64,000 nucleotides of DNA from Gavia stellata. Its lineage: Eukaryota > Chordata > Aves > Gaviiformes > Gaviidae. The stretch is from the NCBI RefSeq assembly GCF_030936135.1, contig NC_082598.1:33846687-33910686 (forward strand). The letters are read 5' to 3'. Position 1 is the first letter of the stretch. Every line of letters starts with the position of its first letter. The notes beneath the pieces were generated by a model. It was not told the origin of the DNA. It worked only from the letters and a program-made list of their open reading frames with translations, and ran no database searches. Below, piece after piece: positions 1 through 13,040 of this stretch. Made by a program: the position numbers and the translations under genes.

Positions 1-235
1 CCCTTAGGCTGATGCTCTACTTACAGGGTTTCCTTGTCTCATGTACATCTATATATTTATCACATCTATAAGGGGGGGAAATAACTGTCACATTTTTTAT
101 TATGAGACATGAGAAAAAATTTCTACGTTTGCCACAGGATCAACTTTTGTGTAAAATACAATGATTTCAAAATTTTCTTCTAAAGAAAAAGGATTTGGTT
201 TTCGTATAGGCCTACCAAATTGTGGTTGAGTGGTA

Positions 236-300
236 TGTGTGTGTGTTGGGGAGTTATGTGTGTATGCACATTTGTGTATGCACATACATGCCCACATATA
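236..300. repeat. TG/CA-rich imperfect microsatellite
   Basis: Interrupted alternating TG/CA sequence (GTGTGTGT, GTATGCACAT repeated). It explains the short overlapping frames in this area. Confidence 0.7.
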
Positions 301-2822
301 TTTTAGCAAAACAGCATTTTGGGAGCTGTTGTCAACTCTTATTGTTGCACAAACAGAAATTTTTAACATACAACTGTATCACTTTTGTCCATACTTCTTG
401 CAGAGGTACATGTAGTTGTGCCCGAATTTCATTGTCATTTCAGTGGGATCACTAATTACCCAGGAAAACTGGAAGCTCTACAAGTATTTAACTCAAAGGC
501 AAATAAATAAGTCTTAAAAGTAATTAAAATATTAAATACATGCCTTATAACATTTAGCAACCCTGGCTAAAATTGATATCAAATAAGAGGTTCAGAACTG
601 AGACTAAAATATAATTATTTATAGTCAGGGTCATCCTCAGATGCCACAAGACTGGAACTGCTCACACTGTGTACTTGACAATAACGTGGGAAGGCACAGT
701 GATTGTCCGGATAGTTCCCACATGAACCATTACCATCAGTTCCCTTTTCTTTGGTCAGAATGCAAATATATTGCTTAGAGTTACTTTTAGTGTTTTGACT
801 ATATTATTTGAATTTATGTTGTTGACTTTTTCCCCTATAATAATTTGGAAGTGCAGTTACATGGGATGAAATGAACATCTTTATCTGAAATCGCAGTAAT
901 GCTGAGAAAGAAAACCATGTTACCCAGCTGGTAAACTGATACAGTTATACAGCCCTGACTATAGCTATGCAGCAGCCATCACTTGGACTGCTTTTAGACA
1001 GTTTGGGGAATTTGGTGTGTCAACAACTCACCTGAACGCAGCTTTATCTGCTGCTGGAGGAGGAGTAATTTCTTCTTCTATTTTTAAAAAGATGCATATT
1101 TGGTAACTTGTGCTCATAAATAGTTTTGCCAGAATGGTTATGGATGTATGCAACAGCTTATATTATCTGACTCTTCTCTTCATTTGTAGCATGGATAGTT
1201 TCATAGCTTTAAGAAATGTTAAGGAGATTAGATGTTTGGCCCCTTAATTAAAGTTATCAGGTCAAGACTACAGCTGAGGCACTTGTCACACGTTATTACT
1301 GTGAATTCCCTTTTCACATATGGTAATTGTGATTGCAAAACTCTGCACGCAGTGAAATGTTTTGGTGTCAGTCCAAGGTTTCTTCATCATAAATTGATCT
1401 ACTGCTTTTTCTTACAATTGGAGTTGAATTAAGAGAGGTGGAAAAGCGATACTGTGTCTTTTTTTCTCCTAGTCAGAAAACTTACAGAAAGTTTTCAGGT
1501 TGGTTCTAATGTAAAAGAATTTTCTGGGCTACAAAGTAGCCTTTCAAAGCTAGGATTAAAAATTAAATATAGCTACAGTACATGAGGTTATTATAGTTGG
1601 TTCTGCTCTTCCTCAGCTTTGCTTACCTGTGCTCTTTTGAGCACGCAAAGCAGTGAGGTATTCAGAAATCTATCCCTTAAATGACTTCTGTGATTTAGGA
1701 ACATCCACTGTCATTGAAGAAAACAGGATGGTCTTCCTTCCTTCATTGGAAAAGGAGGAATGTGTGTTTGAGTGTTTGTGCACTTACACACCTGTCTACA
1801 AACATATTAATAAACACGTAACAAATATTATATATAAGTATTTCTGAATATAGAAAAATTTGTGTGTGCATATACATACAGTGTATAAAGGCTACACGTA
1901 ATAGTTTCTTTTGATGTTGAGATTACCGGTGATTCAAAAGATTAAGTATTTTTAGATTCTTTCTGCATCTCAATAATGTTAATAAAATACAAATATTTTA
2001 AGACATTCTTTGACCACATATATTTCAAATCAAGTAGCATTAGCCTTTCATTTAGTGATGGCTTGTGCTAATAATTTCTTTCTAAGCCATGTGTGTCTGT
2101 GTGCAAACAGCATAGACAAAAAAAGAAATTCGAGAATCGCCAAAAGGATGTAGCATTAGCTTTCATAAATACAAAGACTGCTATAATTACTCTCAGTATC
2201 ATGGAAGTTTCTGCCTCTGATTTCAGTGATCTTAAGATTACTAATTCTTGTGAGATTTTGCTGGCCTTTCCTGAAGACCACTTGAACTTAACTTTTTTTT
2301 AGTACAATAATCGATTTAAAAAACCCTACAAAACTATTTTATTCGAGACAACTCCTGAAAGTCCTCTTTACATAGAGCTCTTTCTCAGCTCAGCAGAAAT
2401 TTTACATGCCAGTGACTTACTGGGTCAGATCATTTTTCCACAATTTTGCAGTGGGATCCATCCTCTCAGCTTTGGTGAGGTTCTGTTGCAGGATCTGAAC
2501 CTTATTCTATAATAATGTATTTTTAATGTAGCCCCAATTCAACAGGCCATGTGTGCAAATACTTATGTCCATAAAAGTCCAATACGAATCACTTGATTAT
2601 GCAGCATGACTGTACGGCTCATCAGTGCTTATCTGTATGAATGAGATTCCCAACTGTAGGGAATTAGGTTTGGGAATGTTGGCGATAACTTCAAAATGTG
2701 CTTTCAATCCTGGTTTACCATGCTTTCACTCATATTGCTGTCAGTAAAACAATGTAAAGTTACACTCCAGACAGATTTTAAAATCTTAGCTCTTAATATG
2801 TCTTAATGTTAATCTTAGCACT

Positions 2823-2883
2823 TACGGTTGGACTCGATCATCTTAAAGGTCTTTTCCAACCTAAACAATTCTGTGATTCTATG
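2823..2883 (+). mobile_element. CR1 LINE 3'-tail fragment
   Basis: The stretch GGTTGGACTCGATCATCTT, then a CTTTTCCAACC block and ATTCTGTGATTCT, matches the conserved CR1 3' end (GGTTGGACTAGATGATCTC...CCTTCCAACC...ATTCTGTGATTCTG). Only about 60 bp remain. It ends about 47 bp before an SLC7A2 splice acceptor. Confidence 0.8.
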
Positions 2884-2930
2884 TCAGCCTCATACAAATT
2901 TTGCACTTTCTTTTCTTTTCTTTTTTTTAG

Positions 2931-3033
2931 CTATAATGGCATTTCTGTTTGACCTAAAGGCTTTAGTGGACATGATGTCTATTGGTACACTTCTTGCTTA
3001 TTCACTTGTGGCAACCTGTGTCCTCATTCTTAG
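2931..3033 (+). CDS. SLC7A2: SLC7A2 coding exon (first in window)
   Basis: 103 nt. The acceptor is a long T-rich tract ending TTTTTTTTAG. The exon starts with the last two bases of an alanine codon, then [15 protein letters not shown], and ends in LILR with the arginine split (AG|G). The donor is AG|GTGAGT. The peptide covers a membrane helix ([17 protein letters not shown]). Confidence 0.95.
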
Positions 3034-6000
3034 GTGAGTCAAAAACATCCTTTGTATTCTACTGTATTTTATTTTGTGTTGCTCAGTATATAAACAGAAG
3101 TGACATTTACAGAGTATTTTTTTTTGCTAGATAGCTAAATGTTTAAAAATTAGCTGTATGCATATAAATGATTTCTAAGAAGCAGTGACCCATCAAAGAA
3201 AACGATATATTGTCATATCAGTATAGCAGTTAGTCAAGTCAAAGCTTCATGTGAAATCTAGACACCTTTTATTTTCCAGAAGATGTATTGGTCAAAGCAT
3301 TAGTCCCAAAAGTACGAGATGTAAGCCTGTGTACAAAATTCAGTGAATGATATTTTGATATGAATACAATCTATGCTGTACATCAGGGCTATTACATATA
3401 TGTGAAACGTGTAGATGTCGTAGGTAGTTCACAGGATGAACAAGTTCAAATAATTGCTTTGTATTACCCTATTCAGAAACATAAGACCAGACAACTGTTT
3501 CAAGATGTGGTAGCCCTAGAAAAGAGTGCAAATATTATCTCTCAATGAGTGAGATTATAAATACTTGTCAGCAAAACTCTGGTATCTGTTCTGTTTGTAA
3601 AGCTATGGGATAATATTGATATATTGATAGCTACACTTGATTATGTATTGCTCTTTTTAACTTAAAAAGTCAGTCTTTATTACTTAAGGCTAAGTAATTA
3701 ACTTTGGAAAGTATAATAGCTTAAATTCAGCTCAAATTCAGTGTTGCAATAATTTACACTTTAAAAGAGAAGACTATTTTATCCCATAGTGACTAATTTA
3801 ACGTATATATTTTTTAAAATACACTTAAATTCTAACAAAGCAGATGTAAACTTCCAGTTTATGCCAGTTAGTAGGCCTCTTAAAGTACAGGAAGCAAGTC
3901 AGAAAGAAGCTCCCCTACCCTTTCCCTGCCATTAACCACCAGACCCTGTCCCCTCTTTTTGTACAAGACTGGTCATTTATCTGACCCATTGGTGCATTCA
4001 CGTAGCTTAAAAAACTGCCCAAAAAATCCCCAAACATACCCAGCAAAAAAGTGAGTTGCCATAGTTTGTTTATATATGATAGTGACTAATAATATAAGCT
4101 GTTGCAGTGCAGTTATAAACTGGGAAATTCTAAATCTCTACTACAAAGCGTTTACTATTTAAATACATTCCTGGAGTCATACTGCTTCAAATCGCAAATT
4201 AAGCTTAATTTTTTTATTATCCTGTTTGTTTTATGCATAGGTACCAACCCGGTTTAACCTACGAGCAACCAAAATATTCTCCAGAAAAAGCAGCTTTGGC
4301 TGCATCTGAAAGGGAATCTGCAGTAAGTGAATCACAGATAAATATGATACAAGAGAATCACTTCAGTCTGCAGGCCCTGATTAATCCATCCAGTTTACCT
4401 ACCAAGCAGACTGCAACTACCGTTAACTTTTTAGTGGGTCTGTTAGGTAAGTATTCAGCTGTCCAAACTCATATATGCATTAACATAAATAATGGAATTT
4501 TATTAAAGACAAAATTAAAAATCCAGTGATAACATGCCTTCTTTCAGTCATAATTAATGTGTCATTCTGCAGAATGCTTTTATACTTCTTGATGGATCTA
4601 ACCTGTAGTCTACTATATTTTCCTTTAATTAAGCATTTTCATGATAACATTTCATACTGAAGACCTGCTATCATTCTTAAAAGTCACATCCTCTTCAATG
4701 CAGAGATTAAGTGACCTCTTTCCCATTTCCATCATTTTGTTTTTCACACAGCTTTCTTGGTTTGTGGCTTGAGTGTCCTCACTACTTACGGGATTCATTT
4801 CATTGCTAACTTGGAGCCCTGGAGTATTGGCCTTCTTGCTGTGTTGGTGGTGTCCTTCATAGTTACCATTCTCCTCATCCAAAGGCAGCCTCAGAACCAG
4901 CAGAAAGTGGCCTTTATGGTGAATAACATATTCTCTATGTTATTCTCTAATGAGAGGTTTGGATGAATTCTAACAAGTGGGAGAGGGGCAGAGAGAGAAA
5001 GAGATGGTCCTTTTTCAGGCAGTCTTTCACTACTACACTGCTGCTATTGCAGGTTTTTTGGTGAAGGTAAGGGTAGCAGATGCTCATGGCTGAATCATTG
5101 GCATGTGCAGTCCAGTCCAGATTTTCTCAGGACTAGAGAAATGGTTTCATTGCCCACAGATTGAAATGTGTGACATGCATAGGAGCATGGCTGCAGAAAA
5201 TGGCTGTACTACTGATGTTGGTGTGAACAGCTGCTATTAAACTAGTGGGTCTGACAGCACAGATCTTCTAGGTATTCTTTTAGACACATCCCCAAAGTGC
5301 ACATTGCTGAGACCCAAGTAATTTTAGACCTCAATTTAAGGGCTTAGAAGCTGGAAAATAATTCAGAAACTGATTAGTGTACAGTCACTTGTCTGTGTTG
5401 TGTACAGTGGTTTGGACTACAATACAGTTTGTACTTTCCAGACTATACGCCTTTCATTTTAGGCTTTCACTTATGTTCTAAGATCAGCTATTTCATGGAG
5501 TATTTAATGGAAATGATGAAGTATAGTGATGAAGGTCAAGGAATCTGGTGGAATTGGGGGGGCAATTTAGAAAGAAGGAATATATAAAAATATACAAATA
5601 ATATTTTTCAGCTGTAGGTTCAGGTATTCATTAGTAAATATTCAGCACAAACTGGAAAGTTTTTCTTCACAGCCTTAGATAATACATTTTGAAAATAATT
5701 TATTTTGAAAGTTTAAGATATTTAGAAACCAGTGGTTAAACCCAGTGAGAAAGAAAACGTCACTATTTTTCAAGAAGAAAATTTTCCTATTCTTTTTAGC
5801 GAGTGGATGTGTCACCTCTAGTTTGTGTTCTATATAACTGAAGCATGACATGCAAGAAATGGCATTTAATGCTACAGACATATTAAATATTTCCTTTTAG
5901 GTTCCACTATTGCCATTTTTGCCATCATTCAGTATCCTGGTAAATATTTACTTGATGGTACAATTAAGTGGAGACACTTGGACCAGATTTAGCTTCTGGA

Positions 6001-6808
6001 TGGCACTTGGTAGGTACTTCTGTTCATTTCAATCACCTCTTACGTTAGGACTGATGAATCCCATCGTAGAACATTTCATTCTCTTCCTTTAAATATTTGA
6101 ACAAAAGTCTGTGTTTTAGTGAGTCAGCTGATATTTCTGATCAAAACAAAAGCATGCCTCAGAAGGGGTATTTATATGAAGTCAAAATTGTAAATACAGT
6201 TTTGAGGTAATAGGAAGAATCAAAGTTATAGGACTAATTCCAATAACACACAATTTTTTTTCATAATAAGTATAGCTAAAATTTGCAGAGACCTGTTTGT
6301 AACAATTTTTTTTCCCAGTACATCAGTCATTCTCCTTTAAGATACGGAAAACTGTATTAATTCCATCTAGACATAAATTAGAGATAGGAGTTTCTGTGAC
6401 CTGTTAGAGCATTCAACTATGCAAAAATGATACGCTGTGATTTAGTGCCTGCACTTTCCATAGAAACAGGGAAGACCTGAAGCATGAGCTGTAACTCAGA
6501 TACCTGAAGAAGAAACTTGTTTTGGAAAATATGTTCATCCAGAGAGTTTCTTGATGCACTACTTTTTGATGCACTACTTGCCTGAAAACCCTATTAACTT
6601 TTCTTTTTTCCTTTTGGAAGGCTTCCTCATTTACTTTGCTTATGGCATCAGGCACAGTCTTGAAGGTCATCATAATGATGGAGGTGACGATTCCTGTTCA
6701 GAAAATAGTGGGTTGCAAGAAAAGAACCCTGTGGAAGAAGTGGATGAACCTGAAAATGCAAATGAAAGTGATCAATTTCTTGCATATGAGAGGACAAGTG
6801 AATGTTAA
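2931..6808 (+). CDS. SLC7A2: SLC7A2 (CAT-2) C-terminal coding region, five exons joined
   Basis: Cationic amino acid transporter 2 carries arginine, lysine and ornithine across the plasma membrane and supplies arginine to nitric oxide synthase and arginase. Only the 3' part is in the window. The join 2931-3033, 4241-4446, 4752-4918, 5901-6009 and 6621-6808 keeps one frame (phases 2, 1, 2, 0, 2) and gives about 256 residues ending ERTSEC before TAA. The peptide follows family landmarks: [72 protein letters not shown]. It contains five hydrophobic segments that fit the last membrane helices of the 14-helix transporter, a hydrophilic loop of about 60 residues coded by the second exon, and an acidic cytosolic tail. 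The mutually exclusive exons separating CAT-2A from CAT-2B should lie upstream and are not seen. Confidence 0.93.
4241..4446 (+). CDS. SLC7A2: SLC7A2 coding exon
   Basis: 206 nt, from acceptor TTATGCATAG to donor TTAG|GTAAGT. It codes the [17 protein letters not shown] loop, a serine/glutamine-rich variable stretch, and the start of the next helix ([10 protein letters not shown]). The variable loop is where CAT-family proteins diverge most. Confidence 0.94.
4752..4918 (+). CDS. SLC7A2: SLC7A2 coding exon
   Basis: 167 nt, from acceptor TTTTCACACAG to donor ATG|GTGAAT. It codes [17 protein letters not shown], a second helix ([20 protein letters not shown]) and the conserved [12 protein letters not shown]. 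Confidence 0.95.
5901..6009 (+). CDS. SLC7A2: SLC7A2 coding exon
   Basis: 109 nt, from acceptor TTCCTTTTAG to donor TTG|GTAGGT. It codes [19 protein letters not shown] and continues to FWMAL. Ends in phase 1 (glycine split with the next exon). Confidence 0.95.
6551..6580 (+). repeat. 15-bp tandem duplication (two copies)
   Basis: TTGATGCACTACTTT is followed directly by TTGATGCACTACTTG. It lies in the last SLC7A2 intron, about 40 bp upstream of the final coding exon, near where a branch point would sit. Confidence 0.85.
6621..6808 (+). CDS. SLC7A2: SLC7A2 terminal coding exon
   Basis: Acceptor CTTTTGGAAG. It codes [17 protein letters not shown], then an acidic, asparagine/serine-rich cytosolic tail ending ERTSEC and TAA at 6806-6808. 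The tail is more variable than the membrane part, as in other vertebrate CAT-2 proteins. Confidence 0.94.
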
Positions 6809-9285
6809 TCGATGCAAACATAGAAGTCTTTTAAACCTTTAATTGACATTTTACTTGCAGACTGAAATTTCAAAAGCTTTCTGCCAACATTGTGCCTCTT
6901 GAAAGTGTTTACTACAAGGCCTGGCTGGTATTTTGGACAAGCTGCTAATCCATCTTCAACATTTCAGAACTGACAGCATGGAGATTAGTATTTAAGTTGA
7001 AAAACAAAGAAGACAAGTACCCTTTGGCAAGCAAAAATTTGGATGTGTTGCTTGAACTGTCATCCAAAATCACTAGCAATCACAAAATACGAAGAAGTTT
7101 AGAACTGCCTGCAAGAAGTTCTGAGTATTTGACACTGCATTTTGAACACAAGTGCCTTTCATACCTTCTCCTTATTTCTGTTACATGTTTTGGTCACAAT
7201 CTAATAGCTCTCTTTTTTCTACAGAAGTAACTCTTATGGGAGATAAATTGCAGACAGGCGTGGAAAGTATTTGCAAAATGAATGGTAATTGTACAGATCT
7301 GATTCTTTGCAAAAAGTAGAAGATCATATACTTATATAAAAAGAAATAATTGCTTACTCTTACTAATCAGTAGTCATGGAGAACTCAAACAGTGAAGATA
7401 CTTCAAAAGCTTTTAGTGTTCAAGAGTTCTACTTACGTGAATTCTTTTCCTTTCAGAGATGCTGTGTGTATAAAATAATACTCCCAAGAGGAGTTACGTT
7501 GTTTTCTGCAAAAGCATCTGGGAATTAATCTGTTGGTCACAGTATGGACAGTGACATTCGTATGTGATTTAGCAAGTATTGTGCTTTTAATTTCCGAAGG
7601 GCCAGGATTTTATCCCTGACTACATAATTTGGTAATTACATACAGCAGTCATCAAGTTTTCCTCCTTACTACTCATTTTTTCCCCCTATACTTTCTTCTC
7701 CTTTATCATGTGCCAGAGCTGATATCTCTGAGACTAGTTGTTACACATTGCTTCTCCTCAGAAAAATTAATGCACAAAATCCCAGCCTTCTTTTCAGATG
7801 GAGGGGGAGGTTAAAAAAACAGAGGCCCAGGCTTTGGAAAAAATCCTCATCAAAACAGTATTTCAGTGCTTCACTAAGCCTTAAACATATGTTAGCACAG
7901 CAGTTTTTCGTGAGCCAAGCCTACATGCACAAATCCATTCATGTGGGTAGGATGTCCAAATGCTCGTTTATGTAAAGAACCAAACTGTTGCAGCAGTGCT
8001 GGGTGAACAATTATTTCAAAGCTAGTGAAAATGGAAACTGTTCTTCTTTCAACATAAAAGTCATGGTACCTGTCAAAGGCACCCAGATATTTTACCACTT
8101 TTTCTCAGCAAGTAGTAGGCTCAAGTCCCATGAAGGATTCCACAATATGAAGGTATTTTGCAAGAATGTATTTATAAAAATAACTTCCCTAAAGTACGAA
8201 CTGTCTTGGACTTTGTCATGGCGAGTTGCAATCTGCTGCTGGTACTAATAATTGGTATTAATCTCTGTCGTTAGGTACAAAAACTTTAGATCCCAGGAGA
8301 GCTATGTTGGTTGACAGAGAAAAGCACCTTACTTTTTATAATAGCTGGAAGTTCACAAAAAAAAAAAAAAAGAAACTAGTTAAGCTGCTTCTGTCTCTCT
8401 TCTGTTCTTTTTCTCAGGAATAGATTCACACTTTTTAATCTTAAAACGACTTCTGTTGTTGTAAGAGAGTAGCGTGCCTAAACATTAAAGGTCAGAAGGA
8501 GAAGTGCTTCTTGATAGAGAACCCTGCAGCGGGCTGATATTCCACCGTGGAGCAGATATGTGGTTTTCAGCCTGATCATTTCTTCTCAGCTTGAACTGAG
8601 AGGGTCCTGCAGTGCTGGCAGCAGCGAGCAGATAGAGGTGTGCTCTTGCACCAGTGGCCTCTACTGGCTACTCAGAATTCGGAGTAGCAATCTGAAAATC
8701 TACGAGGCATGCAATAGGTGAAAGACCTATATCTTAACTCAGGTTCCAGCATATACATCCTCTAACTGCAACTGCTCTTGTCCTAAGGACTGTTCTAGCA
8801 ATTAGTGGTCCTTAAAATTGATGGGACACAAAGGATGAGAAGAAACTATAGGGTAGGTGACAATGGGATACTGTTTTTTAATATATCCTAATCCATCCAA
8901 AATTGATCATGTTGTAGCCACTTCTTTCCACAGTTCATCATCGTTTCACAAATGCCATTAAAGAAAGACTCAAATCTCACATTAGACTAATACAAGTAGA
9001 TGATATGCTAAGTAAATATTCGGTTGCTAGGAATGGATAGGAATTCTCTGGGCAGTTCCTGGAGCTATTGATAATTTTCAATACCTTTATTCAGTGAATG
9101 AAAGAGCTGTCTATGTCAGTTGGATCTGCTATTTCAATTGTACTTGTCAACTGGGGTCCATTTTTATGCCAAAAAAGGCAAAAGAAATACTAGAAATTTA
9201 AGACTTTCCAGGCTCTTGAAAGGAATCCAATATAGTAATTCTTAGATATGTCCCAAGGTTTTATTTATAAGTAACCAAAAAATTG

Positions 9286-9291
9286 AATAAA
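9286..9291 (+). terminator. SLC7A2: Candidate proximal poly(A) signal (AATAAA)
   Basis: AATAAA with a GT/T-rich downstream element within 30 bases. It may end a shorter SLC7A2 transcript of about 2.5 kb of 3'UTR. Confidence 0.4.
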
Positions 9292-10984
9292 AGAATGTGT
9301 GTTCGGTTGTTTTTAATCCCACAAGTATTTGAAATAGAGAAGCTGATGCTTTTCCTGATCAGCTGCAACTCTGTCAAGAGCATGGCTTCTTCAGTGGTTA
9401 TACTTTCAGAGGACATTCTTAACCTGTCTTGCCCAGTACCCTTAAAGCCTCAGCTGTAAAAAATGCCATTGCTGTGGAAGCAAGTCAGCAATGCTCAGGC
9501 AAAACTTTTGCGTCAAGTCTTTACAAGCCTACAGTGAAATACAGCTCTTTTAAAATTCCTTACACATCTCGGTGTGTGGGGAGCAGAGACTGAGTTTTTT
9601 CTATTGTTGCTGATGCCGCAGAGCAGGTGAGCCAGGCTCCCAGGATGCAAACTGCTGCTGTTCTGTGATGTGCAAGGAAGATCCCATTCCCTCCCAAGGC
9701 CATCATATAGAATGTACGTGTGCATGTCTGTCTATGTGTTTGCATCGGTCTGACATTAGCCCATAGTGATTTTGATGTACTGATTAAAATAATTTCTATA
9801 CTGCACTGGAATTTTCCTTTGAAGGGATACTGTCAATATAATAAACTTCTGACTAAAGCAAGTGCTAGCTAAAGCTTCTGGAGATAATTAGAGAAAACAA
9901 ATTTTCCGGTTTGTTTACCTAATGGTTGTGTCAGCACTTTGTGTATTGACAGTTTCCCCTTTCATTTGTATGAATATTTCTCCCCCCTTGTTAGAGAAAT
10001 TAATTATATAAAAAGAAAAGAATGTGCCTGTACTAATGTTGCTAAGGGAGATGGGAGCAGGTGCAGCACAGGAACTATCCACTTAACTGATGAGATATAA
10101 AATGAAATTAAAGGAAAGTCATTGGGTAATCTCAGTTGCTTCAACTGTGCAAAGCTTATTTATATGTGTGTATAGTTAAAGTCATTATTAGTCAGTGGCT
10201 GAGTAAGAACAGACAAGCCAGAAGTAAGATATTTATGCTAATTTTGGTATGCATTTGTAGATGCAATCTTGAAATTCCAGATGCTTTAGTGGGACTTTGC
10301 AGGAGCAGTGTGAAGGAGAGCCATGCTAGTTCTTACACAGGAGCCATGTATGAAACAAATCCTGACTTTGTTCTCACGTTTGCTGTATGTCTGTATTTGC
10401 TGAGACAGCAGCTGAAAGCACAAGTCCAGTGGAATTAAATTGTTGTTGTTATTTTTTAACATAGTTGTTGATATTGTAAATTGTTCTGTGCAAATAATAA
10501 TCGTATTTGTTAATACAAAATGTCTATTATTGGAGGTGGCTTATTGTTTTTTTCTTCCTTTGTGGAAAAAAATCCTCCAAAACATATATTTGCATTGGTA
10601 CATTCTGGATGTGCCTTTAGATAGAGGAATTAATTGTAGCTAGTTGGATTTAAGAAAGTAAGCCAAAGCATATTTAAGGGAGAACAAATAAATCTTTTTG
10701 TTCTGAGGGGTAAGAGATAAGATAACATTTCTGTATAATTCTCATGTTAACTAAAGTGATCTTCTTGTGGTATTCCAGTTCTACTTATGCAATAGGAAAT
10801 TTTACGAGGTATCTTAGATTTCATTGTCTGTTATCCTGGATAAAACTATGTTTATGTCACTATGTGTTAAAGCCATTTATATTACCTGCTGTTAGAGAAT
10901 TATCAGTAATAAATGTACAGGGTTACTTAAGTACTTACTTAGGAATTTAACTATGCCATCCAGAAACTTCAAATGATCCTGACT

Positions 10985-11688
10985 TGCAGGAAAGCAGCTC
11001 TGTGGAAAGGGACCTGGGAATCGTGGTGGACAAGAAGATGGCCATGAGCCAGCAGTGTGCCCTTGTGGCCAAGAAGGCCAATGGCATCCTGGGGTGCATC
11101 AAGAAGAGTGTGGCAAGCAGGTCGAGGGAGGTTATCCTCCCCCTCTACTCAGCCCTGGTGAGGCTGCATCTGGAGTACTGTGTCCAGTTCTGGGCTCCCC
11201 GGTTCAAGAAGGACAGGGAACTGCTGGAGAAGGTACAGCAAAGGGCTACAAAGATGATTAGGGGACTGGAATATCTTTCTAGTTGAGGAAAGGCTGAGGG
11301 ACTTGGGTCTTTTCAGTCTGGAGAAGAGAAGACTGAGGGGGGATCTTATCAATGCTTATAAATACTAAGGGGTGGGTACCAGGAGGATGGGGCCAGTCTT
11401 TTTTCAGTGGTGCTCAGTGACAAGACAGGAGGTAAAAGGCACAAACCTGGTCATGGGAAGTTCCATCTAAACACGAGGAGGAACTTCTTTACTTTGAGGG
11501 TGGTAGAGCACTGGAACAAGCTGCCCAGAGAGGTTGTGTAGTGTTCTTCTCTAGAGATATCAAAACTTGCCTGGACGCATTCCTGTGCAACCTGCTCTAG
11601 GTGAACCTGCTCTGGCAGGGGGGTTGGACTAGATGATCTCCAGAGGTCCCTTCCAACCCCTATCATTCTGTGATTCTGTGATTCTGTG
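10985..11688 (+). mobile_element. CR1 LINE, 5'-truncated, with reverse-transcriptase C-terminal remnant
   Basis: About 700 bp, same strand as SLC7A2. The first 300 bp translate to a CR1 ORF2 C-terminal stretch: [64 protein letters not shown], then a stop at about 11284. Beyond that the CR1 protein continues only as broken pieces ([18 protein letters not shown]). The 3' end is classical: GGTTGGACTAGATGATCTCC, CCTTCCAACCCC and three ATTCTGTG units with no poly(A) tail. Truncation and stops mean it is inactive. Confidence 0.95.
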
Positions 11689-13034
11689 AAATGATACAAT
11701 GAATTTAGAGGCAAAACTTGGTACAGCTTAAATATATATTCTTTATTTAATTAGATGATAAATGTAGAAGTCAGCCACCTTTCCCCTCACATTTATGCAA
11801 AGATATATGTATTGTAAAGAAATAAAAAAGCATACTGTTTTCGCGGAGGTTTTAGTAAGTGCCAGTATCAGATGTGCTGTAAGCAACCTGAGGTACTGAA
11901 AGCTGAACAACCTGGGTGAAATCCATGACGTGCAGGAAATCTGTGTGGGACTGTGCAATTGTTTTAATCAGGCGTGATGCCTTTGACATTGAGGTGCATT
12001 TTGTACAGTAGGAATTTAATTCACATGATGGCTGGCATGTGTTACTTGATTACGTAAAAAAGAAAATAAAAGCACCTTTTAAGGCTCTTGGGCCCTAATT
12101 CTTCCTAGACTTGCCAAGAAGTTTGTACAAATTGCAGTATGCTCATTGAAAGCACTGAGATTACTCAGTGTTAGGCAAATATATATTTTACAGAAGGAGC
12201 AGGTGGTATTTCACATAGTGTACAATCTTTGTATTTGTATTTAATTTCCTGTACCTTTAGTATTTCTTTCTGGTATATGTTTTGAGGACCTCTGCGTTTT
12301 TAATAGTTGGACCTTTCCAAAGCTAAATATAATGCCTTTACCATCTCCTGATCTGTTTTCCATTTGATTTTAGAAATCAAACTCCTTAACATTAGCTAAG
12401 TCAAAGGATTTCTGTGCATAGACATGCATTACAAAGAACTATGTATATATATCATTATTTTTATTGTCAGTTGGACAAATTCTGTTGTCTTTGTATGTTT
12501 TTATTGAGCCTTGTGCCAGGTAAACTCCAGCTTCACCAGTAGAAGTTTAGTTGGAGTGGAGACAAAGGATAAAAGGATTTGAATGTTCAGGAGGGCTTTT
12601 TTGTTTTGTGTTACAAGAAAGTAAAGCACGAAATATGTGTTACATATCTTTAAAAACAGTTATGTGTGCATCATTTTAAAAAAAATTAGTGTTCATATCC
12701 ATTTTAACTTTTCCTTTTGTTCATATGTACATTGTCATGATTATTTCTGTATTATATGCTGCTGAGCATTTAAATGTAGATAGAATGATTATGATGCAAG
12801 TTAAACTACAAATTTGTATTTCTTTGAAGTGCTCTACCAAAATGAAAAGTCTTGAATTTTTATGAATGTAAAAAATGCTTATATTTAAGAATATGGTGCT
12901 TGTTTTTTCACTTTTACAACAGAATTATAATCAGCAATATTTTTAGTTACCTTGGTTCCAAATTCTGATAGAAATTACATTACTGTAAAATGTGCTTCAT
13001 GGGATTACAATTGTGCATTTGTTCCATATTTTTA

Positions 13035-13040
13035 AATAAA
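13035..13040 (+). terminator. SLC7A2: Candidate distal poly(A) signal (AATAAA)
   Basis: AATAAAGC followed about 15 bases later by TTGTATGTACTT. It closes the AT-rich stretch that follows SLC7A2. Confidence 0.4.

Larger units (their letters stand above)
1..2930 (+). other. SLC7A2: SLC7A2 intron (3' part), no exon seen
   Basis: This stretch lies upstream of the first recognisable SLC7A2 coding exon. I looked for the preceding exon of the cationic amino acid transporter family and did not find it, so it should lie left of the window. The sequence is AT-rich, with a TG/CA-rich patch at about 236-300 and a CR1 tail fragment at 2823-2883. No open frame here is flanked by convincing splice sites. 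Confidence 0.7.
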
